Below are positions 23,280-33,338 of a stretch of 64,000 nt of DNA, one piece after another. The notes beneath the pieces were generated by a model. That model did not search any database. It saw nothing but the letters and a program-made list of their open reading frames with translations, and had not been told where the DNA came from. Where the stretch lies: the NCBI RefSeq assembly GCF_910593785.1, contig NZ_CAJVAP010000002.1, positions 62,001 through 126,000 of the forward strand, read 5' to 3'. The position numbers and the translations under genes were made by a program. This DNA comes from Leucobacter soli (GTDB taxonomy: Bacteria; Actinomycetota; Actinomycetes; Actinomycetales; Microbacteriaceae). Position 1 is the first letter of the stretch; every line of letters begins with the position of its first letter.

Positions 23280-25894
23280 TGCGTATCCCACTGAGCTGGC
23301 TCGGCGAGCACGTCGAACTGCCGCAGGACGTGACCCCCGAGCAGGTGCACGCCGACCTGGTGCGCGTGGGCTTCGAGGAGGAGTCGATCCGCCGCTTCGA
23401 GGCCGACGGCCCGATCGTGGTGGGCGAGGTGCTCTCGCGGGAGCCCGAGCCGCAGTCGAACGGCAAGACCATCAACTGGTGCCAGGTGCGGGTCGCCCCC
23501 GAGGGGAGCCGCGCGGCCGACGGCGGCGAGGACGTTCGCGGCATCGTCTGCGGCGCGCACAACTTCGAAACGGGGGACAAGGTCGTGGTGACGCTGCCGG
23601 GCGCGGTGCTGCCCGGCGACTTCCGGATCGCCGCGCGCAAGACCTACGGCCACGTGAGCGACGGCATGATCGCCTCGGCGAAGGAACTGGCGCTGGGGGA
23701 GGATCACGACGGCATCATCGTGCTCTCGCGGCTCGGCTTCTCGGCCGAGAACGGCACCGAGCCCGAGGTCGGCGCGGATGCGCTCGAGCTTCTCGGCATG
23801 CGCGACAGCGCGGTCGAGATCAATGTGACGCCGGATCGCGGCTACGCCTTCTCGATCCGCGGCGTGGCCCGGGAGTACGGGCACGCCACGGGCGCGGCGT
23901 TCACCGACCCGGTGCTCGCGCTCGAGAGCGAGCTGGGGCACGGCGCGGGATACCCCGTCACCCTCGACGACCGGGCGCCGATCCGCGGTCGCGAGGGCTG
24001 CATCGGCTTCGTCGCGCGCGTGGTGCGCGGGATCGACCCCGCGCGCCCGACCCCGCCGTGGATGGTGGCGCGTCTCACGCTCGCCGGGATCCGATCGATC
24101 TCACTGGCCGTCGACATCTCGAACTACGTGATGCTCGAGCTCGGGCAGCCGCTGCACGCCTACGACCTCGCGAAGCTGCAGGGCGGCATCGTCGTGCGTC
24201 GCGCGACCGCGGGGGAGACCCTGGTGACGCTCGACGACAAGGAGCGCGCGCTCGACGTCGAGGATCTGCTCATCACCGACGACTCCGGGCCCATCGGTCT
24301 GGCCGGCGTCATGGGCGGCGAGGACACCGAGGTGAGCGCCGCCACCACCGACGTGCTGATCGAGGCGGCCGCCTTCGACCCCGTGTCGATCGCGCGCACC
24401 TCTCGCCGGCACAAGCTTCCGAGCGAAGCGTCGCGGCGCTACGAGCGCGGCGTCGACCCGCAGGTCGGCGCTGTCGCGGCGCAGCGCATGGTCGACCTGC
24501 TGGTCGAGCTCGCGGGCGGCACCGCCGACTCGCTGGGCTGCGAGATCCGTCCGGAGCGCGTGCGCGCCGAGGTGCTGCTGCCGCTCGCACGGGTGAACGG
24601 CCTCCTCGGCACCGACTACCGCGACGACGAGATCCGCGGCGCCATCGAGATGATCGGGTGCGAGCTCCAGGATCACGTGCTCGCCGACGGTGCGCCCGCC
24701 CTCGTCGTCGTACCGCCGAGCTGGCGCAGCGACCTGTCGCGCCCGGCGGACCTGATCGAGGAGGTCGCCCGCATCGTCGGCTACGAACGCATCCCGTCGG
24801 TGCTGCCCGTCGCCCCGGCCGGCCGCGGCCTGACCCGTGCGCAGCGGTTGCGCCGCCGCGCGGCGAACACCATCACCGCGTTCGGTCTCGACGAGGTGCA
24901 GAGCTACCCCTTCGTCTCCCGCGCCCAGCTGGACCTCTTCGGAGCGAGCAGCGGGGACGGCGACGCGCCCGCCGGTGGTCCCGTCGATGCGGTGCGCCTC
25001 GCGAACCCGCTCGACGGCGAGGCCCCGTTCCTCCGCCGTTCGCTGCTCCCCGGTCTCGTCGGCGCCGCGCAGCGCAACGTCTCGCGCGGCCTCACCGATC
25101 TCGCCCTCGTCGAGCTCGGCGCCGTCTTCGTGCCGCCGACCGCGGGCGATGCGGCCGAAGACGGTGCGGCGGTGCTCGGGACGGACACGGTTCCGCCGCT
25201 CGCCGAGCGGCCGTCTGACGAGCGGCTCGCCGAGTTGAACGCCTCCATCCCGGCGCAGCCGCTGCACGCCGCCGGCCTGCTGCTCGGCGACGCCGTCGCG
25301 AAGCAGCCGGGTGAGGCCCCGCGCGCATACGACTGGGCCGACGCGCTCGACGCCGCTCGGGCGCTCGCCGCGGCGGTCGCGATCGAACTCGTGGTGCGCC
25401 AGGGCGCGCACCGGGCGTTCCATCCGGGCCGCACGGCGGAACTGTGCGCGGCGGTCGACGGCGGACTCGAGGTCGTCGGCGTCGCCGGGGAGCTGCTGCC
25501 GGAGCTCGTCGCGGAGTCGCACCTGCCGGGCCGGGCGGCCGCGTTCGAACTGGATCTCGGCCGGCTCATCGCGGTCGCGCCGCGCGAACCGCACACGCGC
25601 CAGCTCTCGACCTACCCGGCGGCCACGCAGGATCTCACGCTGGTCGTCGACACCTCCGTGCCCGCGGAGGCGGTGCTCGCCGCCGTGATCGCCGGCGCCG
25701 GAGACCTGCTGGAGCACGCGCGCATCGTCGACGACTACCGCGGCGCGGGCGTGGCCGACGGACAGCGGGCGCTCACCTTCGCGCTCCGCTTCCGCGCCGA
25801 GGATCGCACGCTCAAGGCCGAGGAGGCGACGGAGGCGAAGCTCGCCGGCGTCGCGGCCGCCGAGACGGCGTTCGGGGCGAAGCTGCGGGAGTAG
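23279..25894 (+). CDS. pheT: Phenylalanyl-tRNA synthetase beta subunit
   Basis: An 871-aa subunit for tRNA binding and editing. Domains in order: MRIPLSWLGEHVELP start, an OB-fold tRNA-binding domain (about 40-165), the B3/B4 editing domain (SRRHKLPSEASRRYERGVDP near 375-395), the B5 domain, the catalytic-like core (DLIEEVARIVGYERIPSVLPVAP near 490), and a C-terminal anticodon-binding FDX-ACB domain (STYPAATQDLTLVVDTSVP near 775). A slightly long Asp/Gly-rich insert around 545-560 is the only irregularity. Convergent with the trehalose gene 41 bp away. Confidence 0.97.
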   Translation: MRIPLSWLGEHVELPQDVTPEQVHADLVRVGFEEESIRRFEADGPIVVGEVLSREPEPQSNGKTINWCQVRVAPEGSRAADGGEDVRGIVCGAHNFETGDKVVVTLPGAVLPGDFRIAARKTYGHVSDGMIASAKELALGEDHDGIIVLSRLGFSAENGTEPEVGADALELLGMRDSAVEINVTPDRGYAFSIRGVAREYGHATGAAFTDPVLALESELGHGAGYPVTLDDRAPIRGREGCIGFVARVVRGIDPARPTPPWMVARLTLAGIRSISLAVDISNYVMLELGQPLHAYDLAKLQGGIVVRRATAGETLVTLDDKERALDVEDLLITDDSGPIGLAGVMGGEDTEVSAATTDVLIEAAAFDPVSIARTSRRHKLPSEASRRYERGVDPQVGAVAAQRMVDLLVELAGGTADSLGCEIRPERVRAEVLLPLARVNGLLGTDYRDDEIRGAIEMIGCELQDHVLADGAPALVVVPPSWRSDLSRPADLIEEVARIVGYERIPSVLPVAPAGRGLTRAQRLRRRAANTITAFGLDEVQSYPFVSRAQLDLFGASSGDGDAPAGGPVDAVRLANPLDGEAPFLRRSLLPGLVGAAQRNVSRGLTDLALVELGAVFVPPTAGDAAEDGAAVLGTDTVPPLAERPSDERLAELNASIPAQPLHAAGLLLGDAVAKQPGEAPRAYDWADALDAARALAAAVAIELVVRQGAHRAFHPGRTAELCAAVDGGLEVVGVAGELLPELVAESHLPGRAAAFELDLGRLIAVAPREPHTRQLSTYPAATQDLTLVVDTSVPAEAVLAAVIAGAGDLLEHARIVDDYRGAGVADGQRALTFALRFRAEDRTLKAEEATEAKLAGVAAAETAFGAKLRE

Positions 25895-25935
25895 CGCTCG
25901 GCCCTAGTCGGAGGGCACCGCTCGGAGGGCGCTCC

Positions 25936-28275
25936 TCACGAGCTCCCGATGACGATGCCGGTGCGGAGCTCGGCGAGCCGGGCGAGGATCGCGGCGGCGG
26001 TCTCGGGATCCGGCACGCGTTCCCCGGCCGCGGTATCGCCCGGGCCGACCTTGATGCCGAGGTCGTCGATCCTGAGACCGGTGAAGACGTCTTCGTCGGT
26101 GACGTCGTCGCCGAGGAAGAGCACGGCGGCGGACGGCCACCGCGAGCGGATCATCCGGAGCGCCGAGCCCTTGTCGCTCTCCTTCGCGGAGAACTCGCGG
26201 ATGCGCTTGCCCTCGCGCGCGGTCAGCCCGGTGCCCTCGCCCAGACGCGACACCGCCTCGAGGATGTCGTCCGAGCGGTCTTCCTCCCGGACCTGACGGG
26301 TGTGCACGGCGAAGCCGAACGGCTTCGACTCGAAGCGGACGCCGGGCTCCCGCCCGAACACGCGTGCGATCCGTTGCTGGAGGGCCGCGAGCCGGTCCGA
26401 CTCCTCATCGGTCAGCCCCGGGCCGGGCGCGTCCGCATCCGTTTCGAAGCCGACGAGCTCGGCGCCGTGCGAGCCGGAGACGACCCAGCCGTCGGCATCG
26501 ATGCCGGTCGCCAGCAGGCTCTCGAGCGAGCGACCGGTCAGGACGACCACGTGCGTGCCCGGTGCGCGGTGCAGCGCCTGAAGGGCGCGCTGCGCACGAT
26601 CGAGGATCCTGGCATCGCCGGGTCGGGAGACGATGGGGGCGAGGGTGCCGTCGAAGTCGCAGGCGATGATCAGCTCGGGGACGGTCGCGAACCGACGGAG
26701 GTGCCCCGAGATCCGACTGGTGAGCAGGATCGGCGCGGTCGGCGGCGCGGCCTCCCGCGCGACCTCCGGCGGCGATTCCGCCTCCGGTGCCGATTCGTAC
26801 GATGCAGATTCTCGCTGAGCCGTATCTCGCAGCGCTGTCTCCCGCTGCGCCGCCATCGCCTCGGTCGCGCGGAGGAAGTTCTCGGCCCAGTGCCGCACAT
26901 CGTTGCCGCTGACCGCGGCGCGCAGCGCGCTCATGCGCCGGCGCTGCTCGCGCTCGGGCATGTGGATCGCGCGGAGGAAGGCGGCCTTCATCCCCTCGAT
27001 GTCGTGCGGGTTCACGAGCACCGCCCGCCGCAGTTCGTCCGCCGCCCCCGTGAACTCGCTCAGAACGAGCACGCCGGTCTCGTCCGAACGCGAGGCGACG
27101 TACTCCTTCGCGACGAGGTTCATGCCGTCGCGGAGTGCGGTCACGACGAGCACGTCCGCCGCGAGGTAGAGCGCCACCATCTCATCCCGTGAGAAGCCCT
27201 GATGCAGGTAGACCACCGGTGTCCGGCCGATCGCCCCGTGCTCGCCGTTGATACGGCCGACGGTCTGCTCGACCTCGTCGCGGAGGCGGCGGTAGGCGGC
27301 GACGCGCTCCCTGCTCGGGCTCGCCACCTGCACGAGTACGACCTCGCCCAGCGGGGCCTCGCCCTCCGCCAGCAGCTCGGCGAAGGCCTTCAGCCGGTGC
27401 CTGATGCCTTTCGTGTAGTCGAGACGGTCGACTCCGAGCAGCACGGTGTCGGGGTCGCCGAGTTCGCGGCGGATCTCCGCGGCCCGTCGCTGCACCGCGG
27501 GGCTCTCCGCGAGCCGGGCGAAGGCGGCGGCGTCGATGGAGATCGGGAACTCCTGCGCGAGCACCGATCGCTGCCGCCCGTCGTCGTCCGCGGCGAGCCT
27601 GAGCATGTTGCCGTGCGCGAGGGCTCCGCAGTAGCGTTCCGCAGCGAACCGGAAGCTCAGCGCGTCCTGCTCGCGCTGGAAGCCGACGACGTCCGCGCCG
27701 AGCAGCCCCTCGACGATCTCGCGTCGCCACGGGAGCTGCGCGAAGAGCCGCCGTGCCGGGAACGGGATGTGGAGGAAGAAGGCGATCGTGAGGTCCGGGC
27801 GCTGTTCGCGCAGCATGGCCGGCACCAGCTGCAGCTGGTAGTCGTGCACCCATACGATCGCGTCCGCCGGGGCCTCGGCGGCCACGGTATCCGCGAAGCG
27901 CCGGTTCACCCGCTCGTAGGACTCCCACCACTCGCGGTGGAACTCTGGCTGCGCGATCACGTCGTGGTAGAGCGGCCAGAGCGCGCCGTTTGAGAAGCCC
28001 TCGTAGTAGCCCTCGAAATCCTCGGTGCTCAACGAGACCGGGAGGATGCGCATCGCTCCCAGCTCGAAGGGGGCGAGCTCCTCGTCGATGTCTCCGGGCC
28101 ACCCGACCCACAGGCAGCCCAGCTCCTCGACCACCGACTCCATCGCGGTCACGAGCCCGCCGGGGGAGGTTCGCCAGGAGGAGCTGCCATCGGGCCCGAC
28201 GACCCGATCCACCGGCAGTCGGTTAGCGACCACGACGATCTCTCGACTGCCGACGATGTCGGTCAGCTCGGTCAT
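25936..28275 (-). CDS. otsAB: Bifunctional trehalose-6-phosphate synthase/phosphatase (OtsA-OtsB fusion)
   Basis: A 779-aa fusion making trehalose from UDP-glucose and glucose-6-phosphate. The N-terminal GT20 domain (about 1-470) has VVVANRLPVDR, LWVGWPGDIDE, HDYQLQLVPAML, VDRLDYTKGIRHR and the ALRDGMNLVAKEY nucleotide-sugar motif. After a Glu/Ala/Pro linker, the C-terminal HAD phosphatase (about 540-770) has the nucleophile Asp in CDFDGTLAPI, TGRSLESL, GSHGAELVG, the Lys in SDKGSAL and GDDVTDEDVF. All catalytic motifs look intact, so both activities are expected. OtsA and OtsB are separate in many actinobacteria. The ATG at 28275 follows CTGGAG. Confidence 0.93.
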   Translation of the reverse strand: MTELTDIVGSREIVVVANRLPVDRVVGPDGSSSWRTSPGGLVTAMESVVEELGCLWVGWPGDIDEELAPFELGAMRILPVSLSTEDFEGYYEGFSNGALWPLYHDVIAQPEFHREWWESYERVNRRFADTVAAEAPADAIVWVHDYQLQLVPAMLREQRPDLTIAFFLHIPFPARRLFAQLPWRREIVEGLLGADVVGFQREQDALSFRFAAERYCGALAHGNMLRLAADDDGRQRSVLAQEFPISIDAAAFARLAESPAVQRRAAEIRRELGDPDTVLLGVDRLDYTKGIRHRLKAFAELLAEGEAPLGEVVLVQVASPSRERVAAYRRLRDEVEQTVGRINGEHGAIGRTPVVYLHQGFSRDEMVALYLAADVLVVTALRDGMNLVAKEYVASRSDETGVLVLSEFTGAADELRRAVLVNPHDIEGMKAAFLRAIHMPEREQRRRMSALRAAVSGNDVRHWAENFLRATEAMAAQRETALRDTAQRESASYESAPEAESPPEVAREAAPPTAPILLTSRISGHLRRFATVPELIIACDFDGTLAPIVSRPGDARILDRAQRALQALHRAPGTHVVVLTGRSLESLLATGIDADGWVVSGSHGAELVGFETDADAPGPGLTDEESDRLAALQQRIARVFGREPGVRFESKPFGFAVHTRQVREEDRSDDILEAVSRLGEGTGLTAREGKRIREFSAKESDKGSALRMIRSRWPSAAVLFLGDDVTDEDVFTGLRIDDLGIKVGPGDTAAGERVPDPETAAAILARLAELRTGIVIGSS

Positions 28276-28405
28276 GCCATCAGCTCCAGACGATGCGCTC
28301 GAAAACTCTCGGGGGACCTGCTCGCAGTGTATGGCATGGCTCTGTGACGCGACGTAACACAGGACTCGTGGCCGGCTGTGCGGGTTCTCCGCCGCTGCGA
28401 CATCC

Positions 28406-28411
28406 TAGGCT
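28406..28411 (+). promoter_or_regulatory. Candidate -10 TAGGCT of guaB1
   Basis: TAGGCT ends 6 nt before the ATG. No Shine-Dalgarno-like spacing is available, so the mRNA is probably leaderless. Confidence 0.5.
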
Positions 28412-28417
28412 GGGGGC

Positions 28418-29947
28418 ATGCAGTTCATCGGCTCTCAGCCCACCGTCGATCTGACCTACTCCGACGTCTTCCTCGTGCCCCGCCGTTCGGCGGTGACGAG
28501 CCGGCTCGAGGTCGACCTCTCGCCCGGGGACGGCACGCCGGCGACGATCCCGCTGGTGGCGGCGAACATGAACGCCGTCACCGGGCCGCGCCTCGCCGCG
28601 ACCATCGCCCGCCGCGGCGGCCTGGGCGTGCTGCCGCAAGACCTCTCCGTCGAGCGGCTGGCCGCCGCGGTCCGCTGGGTGAAGCGGCAGCCGGTCGCCT
28701 GCGACAGCCCGTTCGTGCTTCCCGCGGACGCGACGGCCGGCGATGCGCTGGGTCTGCTGCCGCCGGTGGCCGGATACGGCGTCGTGGTCGCGAGCACCGG
28801 TGCAGCCGCGGCGGACGACGCCGATCCGGCAGCCGGCGGCTTGCGTCGTGAGGAGATCCTCGGAGTGATCCCCGCGGATCGTCTGGCTCACGTGCCCGGC
28901 GACGCCCGTCTCGGCGACCTGATCCACGGGCGGAGGCCCGGCGTCGAGCTCGCCGCGCTCGGCGCCGGCCGTGACGCCTTCGACGCCGTTCGGGCCGAGA
29001 CCGGAGCGGATGGTGCGGGCGGGACGGACGGGCCGGAGGAACGGGACGATCCGGCGGTCGTGTTCGACGGGGATCGCCTCGCGGGGACGGTGACCGCCCG
29101 CGGCGCGCTGCGCGGAGGGATCTACCGCCCCGCGCTCGACGCCGACGGCCGCCTCGCCGTCGCCGTGGCGGTCGGCATCAACGGGGATCCCGCTGCGAAG
29201 GCTCGCGCGCTGGCCGACGCGGGTGCCGATGTGCTCGTCGTCGACACCGCGCACGGGCACCAGGACGGGATGATCCGCGCGCTCGCCGCGGTTGCCGACC
29301 TGGATCTCGGCCTGCCGATCGTCGCGGGGAACGTCGTGACCGCCGACGGTGTGCGGGACCTCGTCGAAGCGGGGACGAGCATCGTGAAGGTCGGCGTCGG
29401 GCCTGGCGCGATGTGCACGACCCGCATGATGACGGCGGTGGGCCGCCCGCAGTTCTCAGCCGTGCTCGAGGCCGCGCAGGCCGCCCGTGAGCTCGGGGCG
29501 CACGTGTGGGCCGATGGCGGGGTGCGCTACCCCAGGGACGTCGCGCTCGCGCTCGCCGCCGGTGCGGAATCGGTCATGATCGGTTCGTGGTTCGCGGGGA
29601 CGATCGAGGGGCCGGGCGGGCTGCGCGTGGACGCGGACGGTCGCCACTACAAGGAGTCGTGGGGCATGGCGTCGACGAAGGCCGTGACCGCCCGCTTCGG
29701 CGCGCTCGACGCCTACGAGCGCGCGCGGAAGGAACTCTTCGCCGAGGGCATCTCGAGCTCGAAGATCTACTTGGATCCCCAGCGCCCCGGCATAGAGGAC
29801 CTGCTCGACATGATCACCTCGGGTGTGCGATCCTCGTTCACCTATGCGGGGGCGCGCAGTCTCGCAGAGTTCCACACCCGCGCGCACGTGGGCCTCCAGT
29901 CGGCGGCCGGCTACGAGGAGGGCAAAGCGCTGCCGGTCTCATGGTGA
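28418..29947 (+). CDS. guaB1: GuaB1-family IMP dehydrogenase-related protein (probable GMP reductase)
   Basis: A 509-aa TIM-barrel enzyme of the IMPDH/GMPR superfamily. Features: [12 protein letters not shown] at the N-terminus, [16 protein letters not shown], a degenerate CBS-like insert (about residues 95-225) rich in Ala/Gly/Asp, [26 protein letters not shown], and the catalytic Cys in [15 protein letters not shown]. Then [32 protein letters not shown] and the YKESWGMAS loop. The mycobacterial GuaB1 protein acts as a GMP reductase (GMP to IMP), so purine salvage rather than guanine synthesis is expected. Function is transferred from that subfamily. Confidence 0.85.
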   Translation: MQFIGSQPTVDLTYSDVFLVPRRSAVTSRLEVDLSPGDGTPATIPLVAANMNAVTGPRLAATIARRGGLGVLPQDLSVERLAAAVRWVKRQPVACDSPFVLPADATAGDALGLLPPVAGYGVVVASTGAAAADDADPAAGGLRREEILGVIPADRLAHVPGDARLGDLIHGRRPGVELAALGAGRDAFDAVRAETGADGAGGTDGPEERDDPAVVFDGDRLAGTVTARGALRGGIYRPALDADGRLAVAVAVGINGDPAAKARALADAGADVLVVDTAHGHQDGMIRALAAVADLDLGLPIVAGNVVTADGVRDLVEAGTSIVKVGVGPGAMCTTRMMTAVGRPQFSAVLEAAQAARELGAHVWADGGVRYPRDVALALAAGAESVMIGSWFAGTIEGPGGLRVDADGRHYKESWGMASTKAVTARFGALDAYERARKELFAEGISSSKIYLDPQRPGIEDLLDMITSGVRSSFTYAGARSLAEFHTRAHVGLQSAAGYEEGKALPVSW

Positions 29948-29959
29948 CGGGGTGAGAAC

Positions 29960-29965
29960 TAGACT
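29960..29965 (+). promoter_or_regulatory. Candidate -10 TAGACT of thrC
   Basis: TAGACT about 34 nt before the GTG start leaves a short leader containing GAGGAG, so this gene would have a conventional ribosome-binding site. Confidence 0.4.
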
Positions 29966-29998
29966 GGACGGGTCTGCGACGAATTTGAGGAGCACCCG

Positions 29999-31438
29999 GT
30001 GAAGTACATCTCGACGCGCGGCGGCATGGATCCCGCACCGTACAGCGAGACCCTGCTCGAGGGACTCGCGCCCGACGGCGGACTGGCGGTGCCGGAACGC
30101 CTGCCGAGCGTCGATGCCGCGCAGCTCGAGGCGTGGCGCGGACTCGACTATCCGGCGCTCGCCACCGAGGTCCTCGGCCTCTTCGCGACCGACATCCCGC
30201 GCGACGAGCTCGCGCGCATGTGCCGTGCGGCGTACTCGCACGAGAACTTCGTCGCCGATGCCATCGTGCCGCTCACCGCGATCGACGGCGGTCTCACCCT
30301 GGTCGGCCTCTCCGAGGGCCCGACGCTCGCGTTCAAGGACATGGCGATGCAGTTCCTCGGGCAGGCGCTCGAGTACGCGCTCGCGCGGCGCGGCGACACC
30401 CTCAGCATCCTCGGCGCGACCTCGGGCGACACCGGCTCGGCCGCCGAGTACGCCCTGCGGGGGAAGGACGGCATCACCGTCTACATGCTCTCGCCGCAGG
30501 GCCGCATGAGCGCGTTCCAGCGGGCGCAGATGTACTCGCTGACCGACGAGAACATCCACAACATCGCGATCGCTGGGGTGTTCGACGACTGCCAGAACCT
30601 GGTGAAGGAGCTCTCGGGCGACCTCGGGTTCAAGCGCGCCCATCGCCTCGGCACGGTCAACTCGATCAACCTGGGCCGGATCACCGCCCAGGTCGTCTAC
30701 TACTTCTGGGCCTGGCTGCGCGCGAGCGACGAGATCGCCGAGGTCGACCGCGGCCGCTTCCAGGTCTCGTTCGCGGTCCCGTCGGGGAACTTCGGCAACA
30801 TCCTCTCCGGGCACTTCGCGCGCCGCATGGGCCTGCCGATCCGCCGCCTCGTGCTGGCCGCCAACGAGAACAACGTGCTCGACGACTTCTTCCGCACCGG
30901 GATCTATCGACCGCGCAGCGCGGCGGACACGCACGCGACGTCGAGCCCGTCGATGGACATCTCGAAGGCGTCGAACCTCGAGCGCTTCGTCTACGACCTC
31001 GTCGGCGGTGATCCCGAGCGACTCGCCGCTCTCTGGCGGGAGCTCGACACCCGCGATGAAGGCGCAGCCGGGTTCTTCGACCTGTCGGCCGAACTGCCCC
31101 GATTCGCCTCGGAGTTCGGCCTCGTCAGCGGTACGAGTACGCACACCGACCGGGTCGCGACGATCCGAGCCGTGCACGAGGCGACCGGCGTGACGATCGA
31201 CCCGCACACCGCGGACGGCGTGAAGGTGGCGCGGGAGTGGGTCGAGCCCGGCGTGCCGATGCTCGTGCTCGAGACGGCGAAACCGGCGAAGTTCCCCGAG
31301 ATCGTGCGCGAGGCGACGGGTGAGGAGCCGGCCATGCCCGCCCATCTCGCGGGGCTCCTCGAACTGCCGCAGCACGTCACCGAAATGGCGGACGACGCAG
31401 CCCGGCTGCGCGCGTACATCGAGCGGGTTTCGGGCTGA
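29999..31438 (+). CDS. threonine synthase thrC: Threonine synthase
   Basis: PLP enzyme converting O-phosphohomoserine to threonine. 479 aa, the longer form. Motifs: MKYISTRGGMDPAPYSETLLEGLAPDGGL at the N-terminus, PLP Lys113 in GPTLAFKDMAMQFLG, LGATSGDTGSAAEYALRG, GVFDDCQNLVKEL, LGTVNSINLGRITAQVVYYF and the phosphate-binding VPSGNFGNILSGHFARRMGLP. The GTG start follows GAGGAG at 6-7 nt. Downstream genes follow closely on the same strand. It is here apart from hom and thrB, which often accompany it. Confidence 0.95.
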   Translation: MKYISTRGGMDPAPYSETLLEGLAPDGGLAVPERLPSVDAAQLEAWRGLDYPALATEVLGLFATDIPRDELARMCRAAYSHENFVADAIVPLTAIDGGLTLVGLSEGPTLAFKDMAMQFLGQALEYALARRGDTLSILGATSGDTGSAAEYALRGKDGITVYMLSPQGRMSAFQRAQMYSLTDENIHNIAIAGVFDDCQNLVKELSGDLGFKRAHRLGTVNSINLGRITAQVVYYFWAWLRASDEIAEVDRGRFQVSFAVPSGNFGNILSGHFARRMGLPIRRLVLAANENNVLDDFFRTGIYRPRSAADTHATSSPSMDISKASNLERFVYDLVGGDPERLAALWRELDTRDEGAAGFFDLSAELPRFASEFGLVSGTSTHTDRVATIRAVHEATGVTIDPHTADGVKVAREWVEPGVPMLVLETAKPAKFPEIVREATGEEPAMPAHLAGLLELPQHVTEMADDAARLRAYIERVSG

Positions 31439-31468
31439 GACCGACTCGCGGAAGGCTGGAGGAGCGAT

Positions 31469-32626
31469 ATGTGGTTCGGCAGAAGCGCCCGCGATGAGAT
31501 GACCGCGATCGCGCGGAACGAGGCCGAGCGCGTGAGGCGCGGACGATCCGCCGGCCGCCTCTGGAGCGACGGCTTCGGCGAGATCGCCACCCGTGCGCTG
31601 CAGATCATCGTCGTGGTGATCCTCGCCGCGGGCCTCGTCTGGGGCATGCGGGTGCTGAGCACGGTCGTCATCCCGATCCTGCTCGCACTCATCTTCGCCA
31701 GCACCTTCTGGCCCGTGACGAAGTGGTTGCGGGCACGCCGTGTGCCGGCGGCGCTCGCGGCGGCGCTCGAACTCATCGGCATCCTGCTGCTGCTCACCGG
31801 CGTCGGCTGGCTCGTGACCTGGGCGGTGCGCGACGAGTGGGACGAACTCTCGTCGAAGGCGCAGGAGGGCTTCGGGCAGCTCGTCGAGTGGACGCACACG
31901 CTGCCCTTCTCGCTCGATGCCGATCAGCTGACCGAGTGGCGCGACCAATTGATCGACTGGGTGACCTCGGCGAACGTCGGTGCGGGAGCGCTCGCGGGCG
32001 TCGGCGCTGTCGCGAGCTTCGTGACCGGGCTCGTGCTGATGATCGTCGTCCTGTTCTTCTTCCTGAAAGATGGGCCCGTGATCTGGCGCTTCGTGCTCCG
32101 CCCGTTCTCGGGCGAGGCGCTCGCGCGTGCCGAACGGGTCGGCGACAAGACGGTGAACACGCTCGGCTCCTACGTGCGCGGCACCGCGAGCGTCGCGCTC
32201 GTCGACGCTATCGGGATCGGGATCGGCCTCGTCATCCTGCAGGTGCCGCTCGCGCTGCCGCTGGCCGTGCTCGTGTTCCTGCTCTCGTTCATCCCACTCG
32301 TCGGCGCGACGGTCGCCGGCATCCTCGGTGCGCTCGTCGCCCTCGTCGCCAACGGACCGCTCAGCGCCGTGCTCGTGGTCGGTGTCGTCGTGCTCGTGAA
32401 CCAGCTCGAGGGCAACTTCCTGCAGCCCGTGCTCATGGGCCGCGCGCTGAAGCTGCACGCACTCGTGATCCTGCTCGCATTGACCGTCGGCACCGTCCTC
32501 TCCGGCATCCTCGGCGCGGTGCTCGCCGTGCCGATCGCCGCGGTCGTCTGGGGCATCGTCAAAGTGTGGGACGGGCCGGATCGGCCGGCGCGGTGGGCGC
32601 GGCCCGGTCCCGGCGAGGAGGCTTGA
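31469..32626 (+). CDS. AI-2E family transporter (membrane exporter-like protein)
   Basis: A 385-aa polytopic protein with about eight helices. Family features: paired N-terminal helices IIVVVILAAGLVWGM and VVIPILLALIFASTFWPVTKWL, a long extracytoplasmic segment (about 125-175), then FVTGLVLMIVVLFFFLKDGPVIW and the conserved C-terminal run GATVAGILGALVALVANGPL ... NQLEGNFLQPVLMGRALKLH. Family members transport autoinducer-2, Na+/H+ or unknown substrates, so the substrate here is open. It starts 30 bp after thrC with GGAGGAG upstream. Confidence 0.88.
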   Translation: MWFGRSARDEMTAIARNEAERVRRGRSAGRLWSDGFGEIATRALQIIVVVILAAGLVWGMRVLSTVVIPILLALIFASTFWPVTKWLRARRVPAALAAALELIGILLLLTGVGWLVTWAVRDEWDELSSKAQEGFGQLVEWTHTLPFSLDADQLTEWRDQLIDWVTSANVGAGALAGVGAVASFVTGLVLMIVVLFFFLKDGPVIWRFVLRPFSGEALARAERVGDKTVNTLGSYVRGTASVALVDAIGIGIGLVILQVPLALPLAVLVFLLSFIPLVGATVAGILGALVALVANGPLSAVLVVGVVVLVNQLEGNFLQPVLMGRALKLHALVILLALTVGTVLSGILGAVLAVPIAAVVWGIVKVWDGPDRPARWARPGPGEEA

Positions 32627-32630
32627 ACCG

Positions 32631-33185
32631 ATGACCATCGACCTGCAGCCCGCGCTCGACCTGCGACCCGCGCTCGACGCGCCGGAATTGCTCGCGGAGC
32701 CCGTGAGGCGGGCGCTCTCGGCGTTCGATTCGGATGCCGCCGCGCGGATCCGCGTCGCTCCCATCGATCCGGGCCTTGCCGACACCGCCGAGTTCTGCGC
32801 CGCATACGGCGTCGCTCTCGAGGCCTCCGCGAACTGCATCGTCGTCGCGGGACGCCGCGGCGAGGCCGTGAGCTATGGGGCCTGCGTCGTCCTGGCGACC
32901 ACGCGCGCCGACGTGAACGGGGTCGTGCGCAAGCTGCTCGATGCCCGCAAGGCGAGCTTCGCGCCGATGGACGAAGCGGTGGCGCTCACCGGCATGGAGT
33001 ACGGCGGGATCACGCCGCTCGGCGTGCCGCGCGGTTGGCGCGTGCTCGTCGACGCGCGAGTGGCAGAGGTGCCCGAGGCGATCATCGGCGCGGGCATCCG
33101 CGCGGCGAAGATCAGCCTGCCGGGCGCGGTGCTGGCCGCATTGCCGGGCGTCGAGGTGATCGAGGGGCTCGCACGGGAACTGTGA
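32631..33185 (+). CDS. YbaK/EbsC-family aminoacyl-tRNA deacylase-like protein
   Basis: A 184-aa single-domain protein of the YbaK/ProX editing fold, which hydrolyses mischarged aminoacyl-tRNAs (for example Cys- or Ala-tRNA-Pro). Recognisable parts: NCIVVAGRRGEAVSYGACVVLATTRADVNGVVRKLLDARKASFAPMDEAVALTGMEYGGITPLGVPRGWRVLVD (quoted positions about residues 62-137; the GGITPLG loop and the preceding Lys are the family hallmarks). It sits 4 bp after the AI-2E gene. Specificity cannot be assigned. Confidence 0.85.
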   Translation: MTIDLQPALDLRPALDAPELLAEPVRRALSAFDSDAAARIRVAPIDPGLADTAEFCAAYGVALEASANCIVVAGRRGEAVSYGACVVLATTRADVNGVVRKLLDARKASFAPMDEAVALTGMEYGGITPLGVPRGWRVLVDARVAEVPEAIIGAGIRAAKISLPGAVLAALPGVEVIEGLAREL

Positions 33186-33338
33186 GTCGGCACTCGCCGG
33201 GGCGCGGTGACAGGGGCGCTGAGTCGGGGGGGCACAGCGCCGGGGCACTGCGATACACGCGTGGTGATCCCGTTCGCACCTGAGGCGATCCAGTAGCCTG
33301 TGATCGAGCGGCCTCGCTCACCGTCGAAAGGAGTCGCC

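Noticed and set aside
29939-32839. A 966-codon minus-strand frame opposite thrC and the AI-2E gene
   Set aside because: His/Glu/Asp/Arg low-complexity translation is the mirror of real membrane and enzyme genes; no start signal or motif.
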